A DNA stretch of 64,000 nt from Aselliscus stoliczkanus (Eukaryota > Chordata > Mammalia > Chiroptera > Hipposideridae): the NCBI GenBank assembly GCA_033961575.1, contig CM066730.1:121423523-121487522 (forward strand). Reading direction: 5' to 3'. The notes below the pieces were generated by a model. The model was given only the letters and a program-made list of their open reading frames with translations. It searched no databases and had not been told where the DNA came from. Numbering within the stretch: position 1 is the stretch's first letter; each line of letters begins with the position of its first letter. The position numbers and the translations under genes were made by a program. Positions 35,131 to 47,020 of the stretch are shown here, piece by piece.

Positions 35131-36959
35131 ATAGCTTTTAAGAAAAATGCTGTAAACATACAAAGATGATCAAATGTGTGTTTAAGTTGATTCAAGTTTT
35201 GACTTATTGAATCTGGTCACCAGGTAGAGATATCGTATAGATAACTGAAAGCATTGTGTTTGAACTTAAGAGAATGGCTGGGGTTTGGGTATAAAGTTTT
35301 AGAAGCCAGCAGTTTATATATGGTAACTGAGCTTATGGCAGAAGGCTAGGCTCTCCCCAGAAGAATGTATAGAACAAAACATTTAAAGGGATGAATTCAA
35401 AGGAATATCAACATTTAAAGAATAGATAAAAGATATGTAGAGCTAAAGCCAGTTAGGTTTAACTAGTAAGAATAATCGTATAGCATTCCTGAATGTAAAC
35501 AAAACAGGAATAAAATATTAGTACCACTTCCATGAAACCCTGTTTCCATGAAGGACTCAAACATTAGCACTTGTCTTTTCTTTTTGTGCAAGAGTGTTTG
35601 CCACTGTGGCAGAGGTGAGATTAAAAAAAAAAAGTATCTACATAAAATAACTTAGAAATGTGCTCATGCATAAGAAAAGAAAGTCAGAAAATGAAATTCC
35701 ACAGTGTAAGAACAACCTCATATTTCTCTACATTTAGTATTAAATCACTGAACATATGATTGCTATATTCATATATTCACTGCTACACATTTAGTGGAAA
35801 CATATTCAAAATAATTCTTTGCATTTTAACTCCAAAATCCTGCTTGCTTAAATTTTATCACAAATTGAAGCAATTTTATGACAAATTGGATCATAGTATG
35901 GAAAATACAACTATTATAGTATATGCTGAAGCTGTCTAAATAGATAATGCATCTTTATTCCGTGGCTTTCTTTTCTACTTATTTTGGAAAAACAATATGA
36001 TAAGTCAGGATAGTGTTTATTTTCTAATGACTATCCACATAATACCCTGAACTTTCCGTGTTACTTCTGGAAAGGAGCCATCAGGGTGCATTGGAAAACT
36101 CTCTCTGCTACTTTGGTTTTCTGGAAAGCTTTGAGGTTTTAACTTTGATCTTTCCCCTCACACACTGAGATTTTCTCTTGACTCCACTAGCACAGACAGA
36201 ACCTCTATCCTTGATCTCGAAGGTAATCTTAAACATACTCTTGATACCAGCATCACTCAGTGGTGAAAGAGTCTCTCTTAACCATGGGATGTTTACTCTT
36301 TAGTTTGTGCTTCATCCTTTGCTCATCTAGACTCAAAAGTGGCTTCTTTAAACTTTCCAACCCAGAAAGAGGTTCTCAATCATTTAGTTTACATATTTCC
36401 TGCCTTGACTAAAGTGTTTTGAGGTTCCATTTTTGTTTCCTCAACTCTTTAAACTTCTTTATACTTAAGAAACTAGACTTTCTCTTTGTTCTGTCAAAAA
36501 ATGTGTAACATTTGACCACAGGCTGAACTCGACTAAAAGTGACTTCATGTTTAGTCAGAGCTTCCAGTCATCCTTTTTTTTTCCTCCTTCTCACAGATAT
36601 TGAATTTGTTTTATTTTGTTTTGTTTTACTATTAAAACTGATATTAGAAATCCACCTGCCATCAGTCATATTTAACTTCCTATGCCATTAATATAATGGG
36701 CTACTTCTACTATGGATATTTGTAATTGAGCCTTATATTTCACAGGTGGAAAAACAGGAAGGATTTGTTTAATATAAAACATGAAGTAACAAACTGTTAG
36801 CATTTTTGGAAGAGAATGCTTCTCCAAATCCTGCCAGCTTATAGAATAATTTTAATTTTGTCGTCTAATAAAATGAAGCAGGTATGTGCAAGGGAAGTAG
36901 AGATTCATTAATATACATTGGTGTCAGTCTTTCATGATAAAGTATGTGAAACATATAAC
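35131..36959. other. unassigned sequence
   Basis: No repeat confidently recognised. 36040-36580 is less AT-rich and could hide an old LTR, but I cannot place it. Confidence 0.45.
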
Positions 36960-37190
36960 TAATAATATTTTCATGTACTTTAACCACTACAGAGAACTTT
37001 CATAGATGTTATCTGACTACTATTATAGTTTCTCACACTAAAAATGTCTGAGTTAGGTGTTATCATTTTTATTCCAATTTAATAAACAAACTCAAAAAAG
37101 GTTAAAGTTTCCTGAAGGACCCCAATTAGCAATGATTGGGTCTGGAACTCCACCCCAGGTCTTCCTTCTCACATTTTGTTTCTTTTTCCA
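36960..37190 (-). repeat. MIR/L2-type relic
   Basis: GATGTTATCTGACTACTATT, TTTATTCCAATTTAATAAAC and GGTCTGGAACTCCACCCCAG-like order (cf. 'attttacagatgaggaaact...gaacccaggtct') marks a MIR-class element in reverse orientation. Confidence 0.55.
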
Positions 37191-38880
37191 ACGTCACCGC
37201 TGCCTTCATCATTTCTCAAAATCTACTCTTTTCCCACTTACTTTTTTAAACCAATGGTTTGCTTTCACTCTGTGGATCTGAGACAACATTAAATGGGTTT
37301 AATGCCAATTGCAGATGGAATTCAGACTTAAATATATTAAATGCATCTCGAAAATAAGTTGAAATAGTTTACTTGGCATTTATCCTAAGCAAGACATAGT
37401 TCTAGACAACAAGGTAATGCCAGGCCATAATTATACAAATGTAAGTATTAAAGTCCTTAAATTATTATTCCTCAAGCACTACTATTTGACTATTAACACT
37501 AGCTATCTGTCACATTTGTCTGCTTTCTAAGCTCATTTTTGAAACCATTTCTTTCATGACCTTCATTTAGATCATCTGGCTATTCCTAGAGTTGGGGGTT
37601 CTTCAGGCGCAACAGTCCATTTATAGAATCGCTATTACTAACGCTTCAAACAGAAAGGTACCAATTTCTGAATTCAATTAAATTCAATTTAAAGTATCTC
37701 TAAAAGTTATCATGACCTCCAAGGAACTAAATATAGAATATCTACTATTAATAGCTAAACTGGTTACATTCAATCATTCATTCATTTTGAAAACATTGAT
37801 TGTGCTATGTTCTTCCAGTTTTCAAAATCATCCCTCAGAAATGTATTCTTGGATATTCCATAAAAAATGGAATTTTTTATTAAAAGTCTATTACAAAACC
37901 AAACAAGAGTATTACAATGTGATATTTTAAATATGCTTATTTTTCATAGGACTAAGAAGGAGCTATTATGAAGGCGTAATCTTCTGGTGAAATAATGCTT
38001 CTGAGATTGGCTTAATTTGGGGTATCATTTATTTACTTATTTATTTATGTATTTTTTTATATTGCTGTTTGTCTGACATGGATAGGATAAAAGATGCTGA
38101 GCTAAATCCAATGCTGGATTCTGAATATACTCCTTGCTCTAATAGACTCACCGGAATGTCTCTAACCTTCTCTGTTGCCCTAAGTGCTAAACTGAGGCCT
38201 AGCTTTCACTGGTAAAAAAAAATTAATCTTAACAGATGAGTAGTACCTATTAATTCTTGGCTATTGCTATGAAGCAAAATGCTTGAGATATATACAGACC
38301 AGAGGGAGCTTGGGGATCCACTGACAACTTTCCATATACTATTTACCCCCCATCCCCAGCCCACCCTTATACCCTAGCCTGTTCATCAACAGTTCTTGCG
38401 CGCACACTGATCACTTTACACAACCAAATTGATACTACCAGCTGAATTTATATATATCCTGATAGGTTCAATATCAAGTAAGCCCCTCTTTTTGTCCCTT
38501 ATGTAGAGGCATAAGTACCCATATATCTTTACATAAAAGCAGAATTCTTCATATATTGTGCATTTTAACAGAAGAGGATTTAGATAAGAAACAACATTTT
38601 TACAACTTGAAACAATGTCATTACTGTTTTATCCTTATTTAGATTTTAAAAAATTAAGCTTTACAAAGTACTATGGGGGTTAAAAACAGAACCCTTGAAT
38701 TGAAGAAGCATACATATAGAGAAATAAGTAGTCATAGCAATGAAATGTTATATGGTTACACTTGCCAGTTAATTATATAGACAATTTTGTTTAGGCGTTT
38801 GGAAATTACCTGTGGTTTGGTAGAGAATGGTTTATAGAGGAGATGGAATTTAGTCTGGCTTGAAAGCAACTGAAATAAAA
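37191..38880. other. unassigned sequence
   Basis: A TTTATTTA-rich patch at 38027-38062. The isolated CpG cluster TGCGCGCACA near 38398 is too small for a CpG island. Nothing else was recognised. Confidence 0.5.
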
Positions 38881-38913
38881 TACACACACACACACACACA
38901 CACACTCACACAA
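38881..38913 (+). repeat. (AC)n microsatellite
   Basis: About 13 AC units, then one TC interruption. Confidence 0.95.
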
Positions 38914-39894
38914 GTACAGGGGGCTTGGGGTGGGGGAAACAGGTGGTTATACAGTTAGTTTTTAGAGCATTATACCAGCGAGACATTGCTGGTATTTCTG
39001 AGATAAAGAAATATATATTATAATAAAAAATCAAACATGACTGCTGGTGCCTGCCTTGGTCGTTGAAAGAGTTCAAGTCTTTGACGCAGTCACATGCTTA
39101 GTTACTCTGCAAAAGCTCTAATGAAGAAAGTGAGAAAGATGTGTTAATATTTAATAAGCCTACTGATCGATTGCCGTGCCTCCTAAAATGTTCATCTCTT
39201 TGACTGGTGGGAAATGAACTTCATTAGGATTTCTCTGCCACCTTACAGCTCCTTGTTAACATTTCCCCTTTTGGGGACTGAGAAAACATGCGAAGCTTTT
39301 TTCCATGAATATCTGCCATCCATACTCTCCTGCACTATTTTTCATATTCATTTGCTCAGAAAAGAGGATGTAAATCTCATTTTGCAAGAAAAATATTATC
39401 AGTTCTTTGTAATCTAAAGTAAAATTCAGAACATGGTATTTTTATGATTCATAGAAATAACCAGTAGATTGATTTAATATATGAAAGCTAGTACTATATT
39501 TAGTTTCAAGCTATGAATATCAAAAATATTGAGCATGCTTTTTCATATTTTAGTTTCATTTTATAAGTTTTATTTGAAGAAGAAAAAGAAAAGAATGTAG
39601 AACCTTGAGAAAAGAAAAATTACTAGGAAAACATTTGTCTATATAAAATAATTATTATAAAATTTCATTTATTTAAAAGACTTGAAATGGAGGAGAAAAA
39701 GAAATAGAGAGCAACACTTGTATCATGCTAGTAACAAGAGGCATAAAATGCTGATTAATAAAATAATTATCAATGTGACACATTAAGATTTGCTTTGCTA
39801 CACAGTTATTTCGGTTAATAAAATATATATGTGTATAAATGATTCACATTGAAGGTAAACTGAATGGTGGAAAAAAATGTGTTGATAATTCAAT

Positions 39895-40015
39895 ATGTGC
39901 CCAAAGCTTTTTAAATGTGTGGCATGTGTTATCTCATTCAATCCTCATAAGCAAGCAATGAGATATATATCATATACTACTATTATTCCTGTTATTAATG
40001 AGTCACATGTATCTC
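39895..40015 (+). repeat. MIR/L2-type relic
   Basis: GTGCCCAAAGCTTTTTAAAT, GTGTTATCTCATTCAATCCT and ACTACTATTATTCCTGTTAT correspond to the 'tgtgttatctcatttaatcctcacaa...actattattatccccatttta' consensus. The 109-codon frame overlapping it (39895-40224) is therefore unlikely to be a gene. Confidence 0.65.
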
Positions 40016-43000
40016 CCTCTCTGAAAGATTACCTATTTTCAGAGAAAGCAGCAGAAAACACCCAAAGACAAAGGCTGAATAGCAAGGGAAACGTTGTTTT
40101 AGGATCAGCTAAAATGAATGCCAGGCTTCATTTTGACTATTTCAGTCTGAATAAGAATGTAATTCAGGAGACCAAGAAACAGAGAATGGCCCAAATTCTG
40201 CTTGAGTCTTTATTCCCTTTCTAAAACCACAGTATTAATATTCAGTTATTGAAGATACCATTTCTACTCTAGTCCTCTACTAATGGAAGAATTTTACTGG
40301 TTTCCAAACATTTAAGAAACAAAGGTGGTAACAAGCTAATTTTTATCATAACCCACAGACTGCTGGCTACATAATTTGCAGGACTCAGGACAAAATAAAA
40401 ACGCAAGGCTCCTTTTTCATAAATAATTAAAAACCTGAAAATGTTTACAGGATAGCATCAAGCCACACTCAGAGCCTTGTAACTATATAGAGGACCGTAC
40501 ATCTATGGTGACATTCCTACCCTCAGCCAAATTCTGAGTTTTTGGTCTGTGAACTCTTCCAAGAGGGAAGGTTTTTGATCATTTATATTATTTACCTTTG
40601 ACTAAAATTGTGGATGTTGGTCACATACAAACTTAGCTCTCTTCCCTTTTTGAGACAGATTTAATTTTGACATTCAATTATAAATTTCTTACTTCATTCA
40701 GGCGCTGAAGGAAAATTACTCTATATTTTCTGAAAAATAAATAAACAAATAAATTAATAAAACAACCCCGTTATTTCTTGACAGTTTTCAAAGAGAGAAG
40801 CTTTGAACAAGACAAATTTCTGGAACTAGGGTACGCATATCTTTGTACAGTTACCTAAGAGCAAATAAAAGATAATCATAGTTGGTCTATTCTGTTTTTA
40901 AATTAAAAGGACAAAACCTAAGTTACGATTATTTCAGAGGGTATCCCACATCTGGAGTCTATTTCCTATTTTGAGGATGGGGGTGGAGTAGCAAAGATGA
41001 AAGAAAATGAAAGCAAACATTTTTTTCCTATATCTCACTCACGGTTTTTGCTGCCTCCAATTCTCTCCTATTTTACCATGTTCCAAGTAGAAATGACAAG
41101 ATTGAAAGTAGGTCATCCTGACAGGTAAAATATTGAGCATGAGGGAATGCAAGGGTTATCTTGCAACCACAACAAGACCTCTCATGTAGAAACTAGTCAA
41201 TTATGTGTATGGGGGTAATGATTTTATTGATAATATATTTACCAAACAAAAAGTAATAAGAAGATGCTATTAAAAGTCACAACATAGAGAAGGGAGTTCA
41301 GTATAGGAAAACCTGGATTATTCTTGAGCAGTAGCACTCATTATTAAATCAGTCTTTAATGGCAACCGCTAAAAGCTAAGATTGTCATTTTACTGAATAC
41401 ATGAGAGCTTCCCCTTATGACCACAAATACTCAGCATGCATACCTCCAAGGAACATTATTCTCAGACTTGTAATGTACCTTGCTCCACCTAGAGTTGTGT
41501 TCCCAGCAGTGCCGTAGAAAATACTGTGTGATTCAATGCTGTTGAATATTGAATAATTGTTCATTAGCATTTTTAGAAAGCACTTATGGAAGTTATGATT
41601 ATATGCTAAGAAAAAGGTGTGAATGAGGGAATGTTGGGTGAAAAGGATGACACTGACAAAGTTATGAAGAAATACCAACAAACATCAGGACAATAAAATA
41701 CATCTTTTATTTTTACCATTATTTGAAAATGAAATATTGAATGAAACCACTGGAAACATGATTAAATTATGAGTTGTACTTAATACAATATATGTGGGAA
41801 AAGTTTCCATATTGCTTCAGTCCTGTCTTGAACTGGGTTCCTAAGATTTACTTTGTCAGATTTAAGCATTTTTCCTCTCTTAACCTTCCCATTCTCCATG
41901 AATAATTCTTTGGTACAATCCTATGTTTTCTGATTATATAAAGACTTAACTTAGTCCTTCCCTTTATTGAATGTTGAATTTTTAAGTATAGCTTTTATAT
42001 CAACTGCAAGCTTTTGCTTGTAGCTAGAGTTTTTGATTTTGAAAAGGATAAATCTCTTCCCAAATGGCTTATATTTATCTTTAAAAGCAATTTATAAAGA
42101 AAATAAATCTGTCATTATCAGGTCACCCAGACAGTGTTAAAAGCATTCTAATATCTGATAAAGTGTGTGAAATAAGAAATGATGCTAATTTTGCTTTTAA
42201 AATTCATGATGTTACAAAATGGTCTTATATAAAAATTTCAATTTTAGGGTTGGCCAATCCACACATTTTAGGGAAAGAATAACCTGGATGGAGGTAGAAT
42301 CAGTATAGGCATTGTTTTACAATATTTTTAACAGTTTTCTCTGAAGTTTAATAATTTTCCCATTGATGAAACATATCTATTTGAATTAGACATATCTTAT
42401 GAACTGGCAAGTATCTTAGATGAATCTTCAGGGACTCTAAGATATATGTGGGATTTCAGATTGCATTATTCAGGCTTATTTCATTATAATATAATAAAAT
42501 GCAACCAATGGCAGCACTGACATGAGACTGAAGTAATCAAACCTTCAGTTATTTTTGAGGACTCGGAATATTACATGCTGATGCTGACTAAGCTTGTGTT
42601 TGTTTAATTTTTTCAAGAGGCTTATGTATTACACATAGCATTTGTGTATGTTCTTAAAAACAATTCAGTATGAAAAATAAAAAGAATTTTTTCTATCACA
42701 ATTTGAATTGTCTTCTCCCAGGATTGTTCAGTGTTACAAATAAATAATATCAATTAGGTGAATTTGGTTAATTGTTTTGATACTAATTGGGCCACAATTA
42801 GTACTTTTTGGCTATAATATTAATATTATATAAATCAGATAGTAGATAGTAATTTTATGCCATAAGTGGCTACTTGAAGTACATATCATTTTGCTATTAA
42901 CTTATTATAAACTGACAAGGAAGTTTTCATTACCTAAGGCAAAAATTATAAGTAATTTCAAGAGTCTTTTCACTTAAAGCGTAATGGGGATCCTTTGAGA

Positions 43001-44656
43001 TACTTCTGACAAGGAGTCTGTTCTCCCAGTGAGGGTCAGAGTTCAATTCCTGAAGTCATCCATCACATTTAGGCTGGCAAGGCCTGAGTAGCTGTAGAAA
43101 CTGAACTGGAGATACAGCAACCTTGATGACCTCTTAAATCACTTTCACGCACACAACTCAGTAAAAACACACATATATTCACAAATACCTGATACAAGTA
43201 ACTATATTTTTAAAAAGGTATAGTGATTAGGAAAAACAAGTTTTAAGATGACCTGGAGGTCAAAGGATTTCAATATGTTTAACATTTTCTTTCAAAAGCT
43301 TATTTTAATTATATAAACTAAAAGCATCATTTTATACTATTATTTCAGTTACAGGTAATCAGTTGAAAATATTTATTGATATCCTTTTACAAGCTCACAA
43401 TTTTGAGAGTCATGATAAGTGCAAAAAATGTTTAGGTAAAGGCCCCTACCTACAGTTGGTCAGTGAAAATGTATCTATTTAGCACTAAGAGTTCCTGAGG
43501 AACCTATAACCTAATGGTACTTGTAAACTAAATCAGGAATTTCACATTAACTTCAAGTGGTTCCAACGGCACTGCTTCACCACATTTTGTATCTTTTTCT
43601 TATGATGTAGCCTTATGTTAAAAAAATATAGGTTTGGCAATTTTCTCTTGAAGTGCCTTAATACCACCAACTTAGCCTGTTTCATTGACTGAAATATATT
43701 GTAAATTTTCTCTATAATTCTTCATTTTCCCAATGAATAATAATGGGAAACAGCCTTGTCTTCACAGCTGAGGCCCAATGACAGGCATATTGTAAGTTCT
43801 CATTCACTAGTTGCAAAATTAATTAATTAAATAACTACCACCATCCCCACCTCACCCCTCCAAACCCTAGGTCTGACAGAAGCATTCCCATTAAGGGAAA
43901 ACAATTGATGTACAAAATAGCATTCCTCCCAGAAATAACAAATATACTTTTCAGATAAGAGTCAATCTACATTTTCCCTACATAAGAAATGGGTGTAGGA
44001 CTATATAACCTATTTACAATCCAAGAAAATGAACTTTGGGGATGCTTTTCTCTAGGTTAATGAAATTAAACCTATTTTGGGTTTACAGTTCATCTTCAGT
44101 ATGAGGGAAAGATTCGACTAAGCTTTCCACGGATAGGAACTGACTGTTGCTCCATCTACATGAGGTCTATCACAGTGCTGGGTAATTGTTGGAGTTTAAC
44201 ACGCTTTTCTAAAATTAATTCAACCAAATTACAAAATCCTTTACTCTTTACCGAACTTCTGACTCAACAATTGTCTTTTAAAGCTGGTGATGAAGAGCAT
44301 TTAAACAAAAGTATGATTGCATTCCTTAAAATTTCCTTACGTAACAGCCTCATGAGAAATTTCAGATATGTCCATGAAGAAAGTAGGATCCAAGGTTTTC
44401 AACGAACTCTAAATCTGAATCTTAAAATCTATTATATTTAAAGAGATTTTGTTATATAGGCTCTTCTTGAACCTCTCTTCTTTAATTAGTTACTAGACCA
44501 GGAAAAGTTCCATTTAAATCAGTGTTATAATCAAAATATCAAAATTTCTAAATGATATCAATACTTCTGGAGATAAAGCAACAATGATAGTAGCTCAATA
44601 TTAGTTACAATGTTTTCTAACTTATCCCTGATCTTTATCAAAAATATTTTAATTTC
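40016..44656. other. long unassigned, largely repeat-free stretch
   Basis: No young repeat appears in over 4 kb. 40345-40500 has a hint of an old LTR or DNA-transposon relic (GCTGGCTACATAATTTGCAG, GCAAGGCTCC) that I cannot name. Frames of up to 93 codons (41415-41681, 44160-44441) have no recognisable motif. Confidence 0.45.
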
Positions 44657-44766
44657 GGGCTGGCCAAGTGGTGCTGTGGTTATGCGCTGGCTTGGGAAAC
44701 CAGCGGCCCTGGTTCAGGTCCCACATATGAGGGCCAGTGATACTGCCCTCAAAAAAAAAGAAAAAA
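44657..44766 (+). mobile_element. tRNA-derived SINE, simple form
   Basis: Head GGGCTGGCCAAGTGGTGCTG, B box in GGTTCAGGTCCC, end TACTGCCCTC plus an A-rich tail. The 11-bp repeat ATTTTAATTTC at 44646-44656 and 44767-44777 is the target duplication. Confidence 0.95.
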
Positions 44767-44866
44767 ATTTTAATTTCCTAACATGTAAGAAAATTAATTT
44801 CTGGAATTGACCTCCTTTTCTTTCTTTTAAATACAATATTCATAGGTTGACCTAAACACAATCAGC

Positions 44867-44915
44867 TTAAATACATATATATATATATATATGTATTTAA
44901 TATATATATTAAATA

Positions 44916-44967
<52 letters not shown>
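44867..44967 (+). repeat. AT-rich palindrome and (TA)n
   Basis: Positions 44867-44900 form a perfect 34-bp palindrome (arm TTAAATACATATATATA). A second imperfect AT palindrome around 44898-44930 and a pure TA run to 44967 follow. The tract is predicted to extrude a cruciform. Confidence 0.95.
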
Positions 44968-44970
<3 letters not shown>

Positions 44971-45222
44971 AAAATTTTTAATTGGTATACTTCCCTGTCC
45001 AGAACTTCAATTATTTTTAAAACTCTGTACCTTAAAACTTGGAAAAAAATATAAAGATTCCTTTAAGGGAAAACAACCTGAGTAGTTTTCTTAAGATATA
45101 ACATTCATGTGTTTTAAAATTTAAAATGATTTGAGGCATCAATATATTCTATGTAAAAATCAACAGTTGCAAATATTCTTACTAAAATTCTTTTGGGGAC
45201 CTTACAAAAGTGAATTGAAACC

Positions 45223-45253
45223 TATATATGTGTGCGCACGCACACACACACGT

Positions 45254-45291
<38 letters not shown>
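45223..45291 (+). repeat. (AC)n with 69-bp alternating pyrimidine/purine tract
   Basis: TATATATGTGTGCGCACGCA runs into (AC)n with one CGTG interruption. Pyrimidine and purine alternate without break from 45223 to 45291, a strong Z-DNA pattern. Two plus-strand frames through it encode only histidine/threonine repeats and are artefacts. Confidence 0.95.
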
Positions 45292-45989
45292 CCACATACG
45301 CACATACCTTACCTCTTTTGCCAAGAGGCTGATAAAACTTTGTTTTCAGTTTTTAGGCCCAGGTTTCATTCAGCTGTAAGGTTATGGCACCCTCTAGCCC
45401 AGCTTAACAGAATAGCAGTTGATTCTAGAGCTTTAAAGAATTTATGTAAAATCCAGGGGCTTTTTCTCAATTAAGGGAGGCATTTTATTTTATTTGGTAG
45501 TAATTGTTTTATTTATTATTGTTTAAAATTTCTGGTATATAATATGTTCTGACTCTGCATTCTACCAATTGCTGGTAAAGTAAAAAAAGCTGATTTATCG
45601 TAAAGATCACATAGGGCACAAACATATGAAACAGATTTCCACTAGTCCTTCAACCTCCCCCTCCCCACTCATCAAAGAGCCTCACGTTTGGAGTGCAAGT
45701 ATGAAATATAGGACATAACTATGATAGTTATTGGCAAATCTTATGCTAACAGGCAACAGCTCTTTGGGGGGAAAAAAGCACAGCATTGAAAAATATATCT
45801 GAATATGACACATGCAGCCACCTCAGATAAGATCTTTACCATTATTCATTTATTCATATATCGTATATTAAGGAAAAAGTTGAAAAAATGAAGAATTCTG
45901 ATGTGCTCGTAATAAATTTAAGCTGTTTTGCTTAACCTATCTTTGAATCTTCATGGTTTCCTTATTAAACCACAATGATGATTCCAGCA
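45292..45989. other. unassigned sequence
   Basis: Nothing recognised. Confidence 0.45.
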
Positions 45990-47020
45990 TATCATAATAG
46001 TGCTGTTTGCATAGCACCTGTCAGTAGGAATTCAGCAATATAAACTTTAAAGGCTTTGATGGGAATGTAAATGGAATACCAATTTGCCAATGCAGCATTC
46101 AAGCCTGTACTATCTGTGGCATCCACGGGATTTCGATTAGTCTGACATTTTTTGCAGACTTCAGGAAAAGAACTATTGTAAAACTTGGAAGCAAACAAAA
46201 GGCACATTTTCTCACCTCACTTGGCCCATTTTAGATTTATTCCCCTCTTTGCTCCAGGAATACTTGAAAGTCATCATTCTTTATTCTGAGATGGCATAAA
46301 TCTAGATACTGCAAATTACTTTGTCAATGTACAATAAATTTAATTTAGTCTGACCACCACTGATATTCGAAGACCAGCAAATTGATTGTATTTCTAGAAG
46401 GTGATCACATTGATACTGCCAGTTAATGAACTCCATGCTTGTACATTGCTCCTAATGCAAGCTATTTTAGATCACTTAGTCTACTGCACTCTAATTGAAT
46501 TTATCATTTGAAACCTTGACTTGATGCTAATGGTCCAAAAATAGCAGAGGTTTTTCCAAAGTAGTTCTGTCTGCAAAATGCCATATATTGATGTTTTCCT
46601 GCAACAAACACTTGTCTTTCTTGTCTCTTTGTCAGGGCCAGTTGTCAGTTATTGAGGTACAATTAAAAAGAAAACTTGCATCTAGAAAATATATTATTGA
46701 CCTCTGCAAATTGACTGGCAACACCAAAATTTGAAAGTGAAGCTCAGGCAGATTTAATGGGATATATGCAAATTCTCCAAACACAGGCCTGAAACTGTCA
46801 TATGGCTGCTGTTATTTTAAGATATGCACGATCTCATCTTTCTGTTCTATCTCTTTTATTTTCACTAAATGGAGGCAGCATGTCTGCAAGACTAGTCTGG
46901 CTTAAGAGAAATGGCAATAGCATTTGCTGGGTTCCACCGTGAAGGATCATTACCAGTGCCAGTTGGATTCATAAGCCAGCATGAGAGAAAAAAAAAAAAA
47001 ATGAAACTGATGTAAGATGA
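45990..47020. promoter_or_regulatory. repeat-free complex block, possible conserved noncoding element
   Basis: About 1 kb with no repeat, balanced word use and no long homopolymer until an A run at about 46988-47001. Motif-like words include CAATTAGAGTGCAG (reverse), GATCACATTGATACTGCC, TATGCAAATTCTCC (octamer-like ATGCAAAT) and GTCTGTCTGCAAAATG-type sequence. This texture is typical of ancient conserved noncoding elements in mammalian gene deserts. No reading frame is conserved enough to suggest an exon. Conservation is an inference and was not tested. Confidence 0.3.

Noticed and set aside
38385..38415. CpG island near TGCGCGCACA
   Set aside because: Only a few CpGs within about 15 bp; the surrounding sequence is AT-rich.
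45131..45474. Plus-strand frames through the (AC)n tract
   Set aside because: The apparent proteins are runs of Thr/His from the dinucleotide repeat in different frames.
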